DNA from: Pedobacter nototheniae
GTDB lineage: Bacteria > Bacteroidota > Bacteroidia > Sphingobacteriales > Sphingobacteriaceae
Assembly: GCF_004335085.1 (NCBI RefSeq)
Contig: NZ_RQRS01000011.1
Span: forward strand, 1-64,000
Length of the DNA stretch: 64,000 nucleotides
Reading direction: 5' to 3'
Positions 63,166 through 64,000 of this stretch are shown here, piece after piece. The position numbers and the translations under genes were made by a program. The notes under the pieces are model-generated. The model searched no databases, had not been told where the DNA came from, and saw only the letters and a program-made list of their open reading frames with translations. Each line of letters begins with the position of its first letter. Position 1 is the first letter of the stretch.

Positions 63166-64000
63166 TTAATTGGTTTTCTTCTTCGCATACTCCATTGCAG
63201 CGGCGACAAATTTAACAAAAAGTGGGTGAGGATTAGCAACTGTTGATTTTAATTCTGGGTGAAACTGTCCGCCAATAAAAAATGGATGGTTTTTCAACTC
63301 TACAATTTCTACCAAATTCGATTCAGGGTTCATTCCTGATGCAATCATGCCAGCCTCTTCATATTGTTTTAAATACTCATTATTAAACTCATAACGATGA
63401 CGGTGGCGCTCGTTAATATGTTGTTTGCCATAAATAGCAAAAGCCTTAGTGCCTTTTTTAATATCACATGGATAAGAACCTAAGCGCATTGTACCACCTT
63501 TATTTGTAATTTTTTTCTGCTCTTCCATCATGTTAATTACTGGATTTGCAGCATTTTCTTCAATTTCTGTTGTGTGCGCATCTTTTAAGCCTAATACATT
63601 ACGGCCAAATTCAATTACTGCACATTGCATACCTAAACATATACCAAAGAAAGGAATGTTGTTCTCTCTAACGTATTTAATGGTGTCAATTTTACCCTCA
63701 ATACCACGGCTACCAAACCCTGGTGCAACTAAAACGCCATGCAAATGTCCTAATTTCTCTTTAACGTTATCAGGGAAAATACCTTCTGAGTGAATATATT
63801 CTACTTTTACTTTGCACTCATTTTTAGAACCAGCATGTATAAAAGATTCTATAATTGATTTATAAGCATCAGGTAATTCTACATATTTACCAACCAATCC
63901 AATTCTAACTTCTGCTGTAGGATTTTTTAATCTTCCCAAAAAGTCTTTCCAGTTTTCAAGGTTAGGCTCATTTTTAGTCGGTAATTTTAATTTCGCTAAG
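63166..64000 (-). CDS. CTP synthase, C-terminal part (runs off the window)
   Basis: A continuous minus-strand frame reaches the window edge, so only the C-terminal 277 residues are present. They include the end of the synthetase linker (KLPTKNEPNLENWKDFLGRL) and the complete class I glutamine amidotransferase domain. The triad is visible: Cys in FFGICLGMQ, then His and Glu in GGQFHPE. The enzyme makes CTP from UTP, ATP and glutamine. The first residues and the start codon lie beyond base 64000. Confidence 0.95.
   Translation of the reverse strand, partial: LAKLKLPTKNEPNLENWKDFLGRLKNPTAEVRIGLVGKYVELPDAYKSIIESFIHAGSKNECKVKVEYIHSEGIFPDNVKEKLGHLHGVLVAPGFGSRGIEGKIDTIKYVRENNIPFFGICLGMQCAVIEFGRNVLGLKDAHTTEIEENAANPVINMMEEQKKITNKGGTMRLGSYPCDIKKGTKAFAIYGKQHINERHRHRYEFNNEYLKQYEEAGMIASGMNPESNLVEIVELKNHPFFIGGQFHPELKSTVANPHPLFVKFVAAAMEYAKKKTN

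Overview
The window looks like chromosome of a Bacteroidota bacterium, most likely of the Sphingobacteriaceae (Pedobacter-like). The evidence is an AT-rich sequence, three SusC/SusD pairs, an ECF sigma/FecR pair feeding a TonB receptor with an STN domain, and promoters with the Bacteroidetes -7 element TAnnTTTG. The genus is inferred from gene content, not from a search.

Layout. 1-4510: an AHSA1-type protein, tRNA-Arg(UCU), an outer-membrane beta-barrel receptor and a small exported protein. 4556-13403: a seven-gene locus (sigma factor, FecR, SusC with STN, SusD, purple-acid-phosphatase-like enzyme, glycerophosphodiesterase) that reads as a phosphoester-scavenging version of a polysaccharide utilisation locus. 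13564-20047: a double-PAS histidine kinase, then a poorly conserved accessory stretch with a degenerate response regulator, an orphan transposase-OrfA-like protein, two unknown minus-strand genes behind a strongly structured leader RNA, two copies of a hairpin-rich repeat and a 42-bp minisatellite. 20376-25028: a second SusC/SusD pair. 25493-29436: an NAD(P)-binding protein, a LytS/LytTR two-component system and an erythromycin-esterase-like protein.

29568-37238 is a coherent metal locus: a Zur/Fur-type regulator, two paralogous periplasmic CxxC proteins, an FtsX-type ABC transporter, a lipoprotein, a MerC protein, a COG0523 GTPase and a TonB receptor. Palindromes of the form GCAA-N5-TTGC (or close to it) overlap the core promoters of both divergent units. 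The same palindrome recurs upstream of the third SusC/SusD pair (38312-42932), suggesting that it belongs to the same regulon.

42933-44081 is a gene-free sink of repeats: a 21-bp minisatellite, two copies of a 124-bp MITE-like element, the third copy of the hairpin-rich repeat and a CGCAATGACG-type palindrome. 44082-45353 is a nucleoside-recognition (SpmA/SpmB-like) membrane protein.

45707-52653 is a thiamine operon under a TPP riboswitch: thiS, thiC, a second thiE-like gene, thiE, thiG, thiH, then a 17-unit, 32-bp repeat array, then thiF. The same repeat word also fills the thiC-thiE gap. No thiD is present. 52654-53571 holds another repeat cluster, including a 41-bp array. 53572-64000 carries an S9 peptidase, an MprF-like lysyl-phosphatidylglycerol synthase convergent with two VirJ/AcvB-type hydrolases, an outer-membrane protein, yidC and the C-terminal half of pyrG, which runs off the window.

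The most promising items for follow-up are the predicted Zur regulon with its ABC/CxxC system and SusCD pair, the leader RNA at 18932-19007, the hairpin-rich repeat family bracketing it, the in-operon thiamine repeat array, and the MprF/VirJ module.
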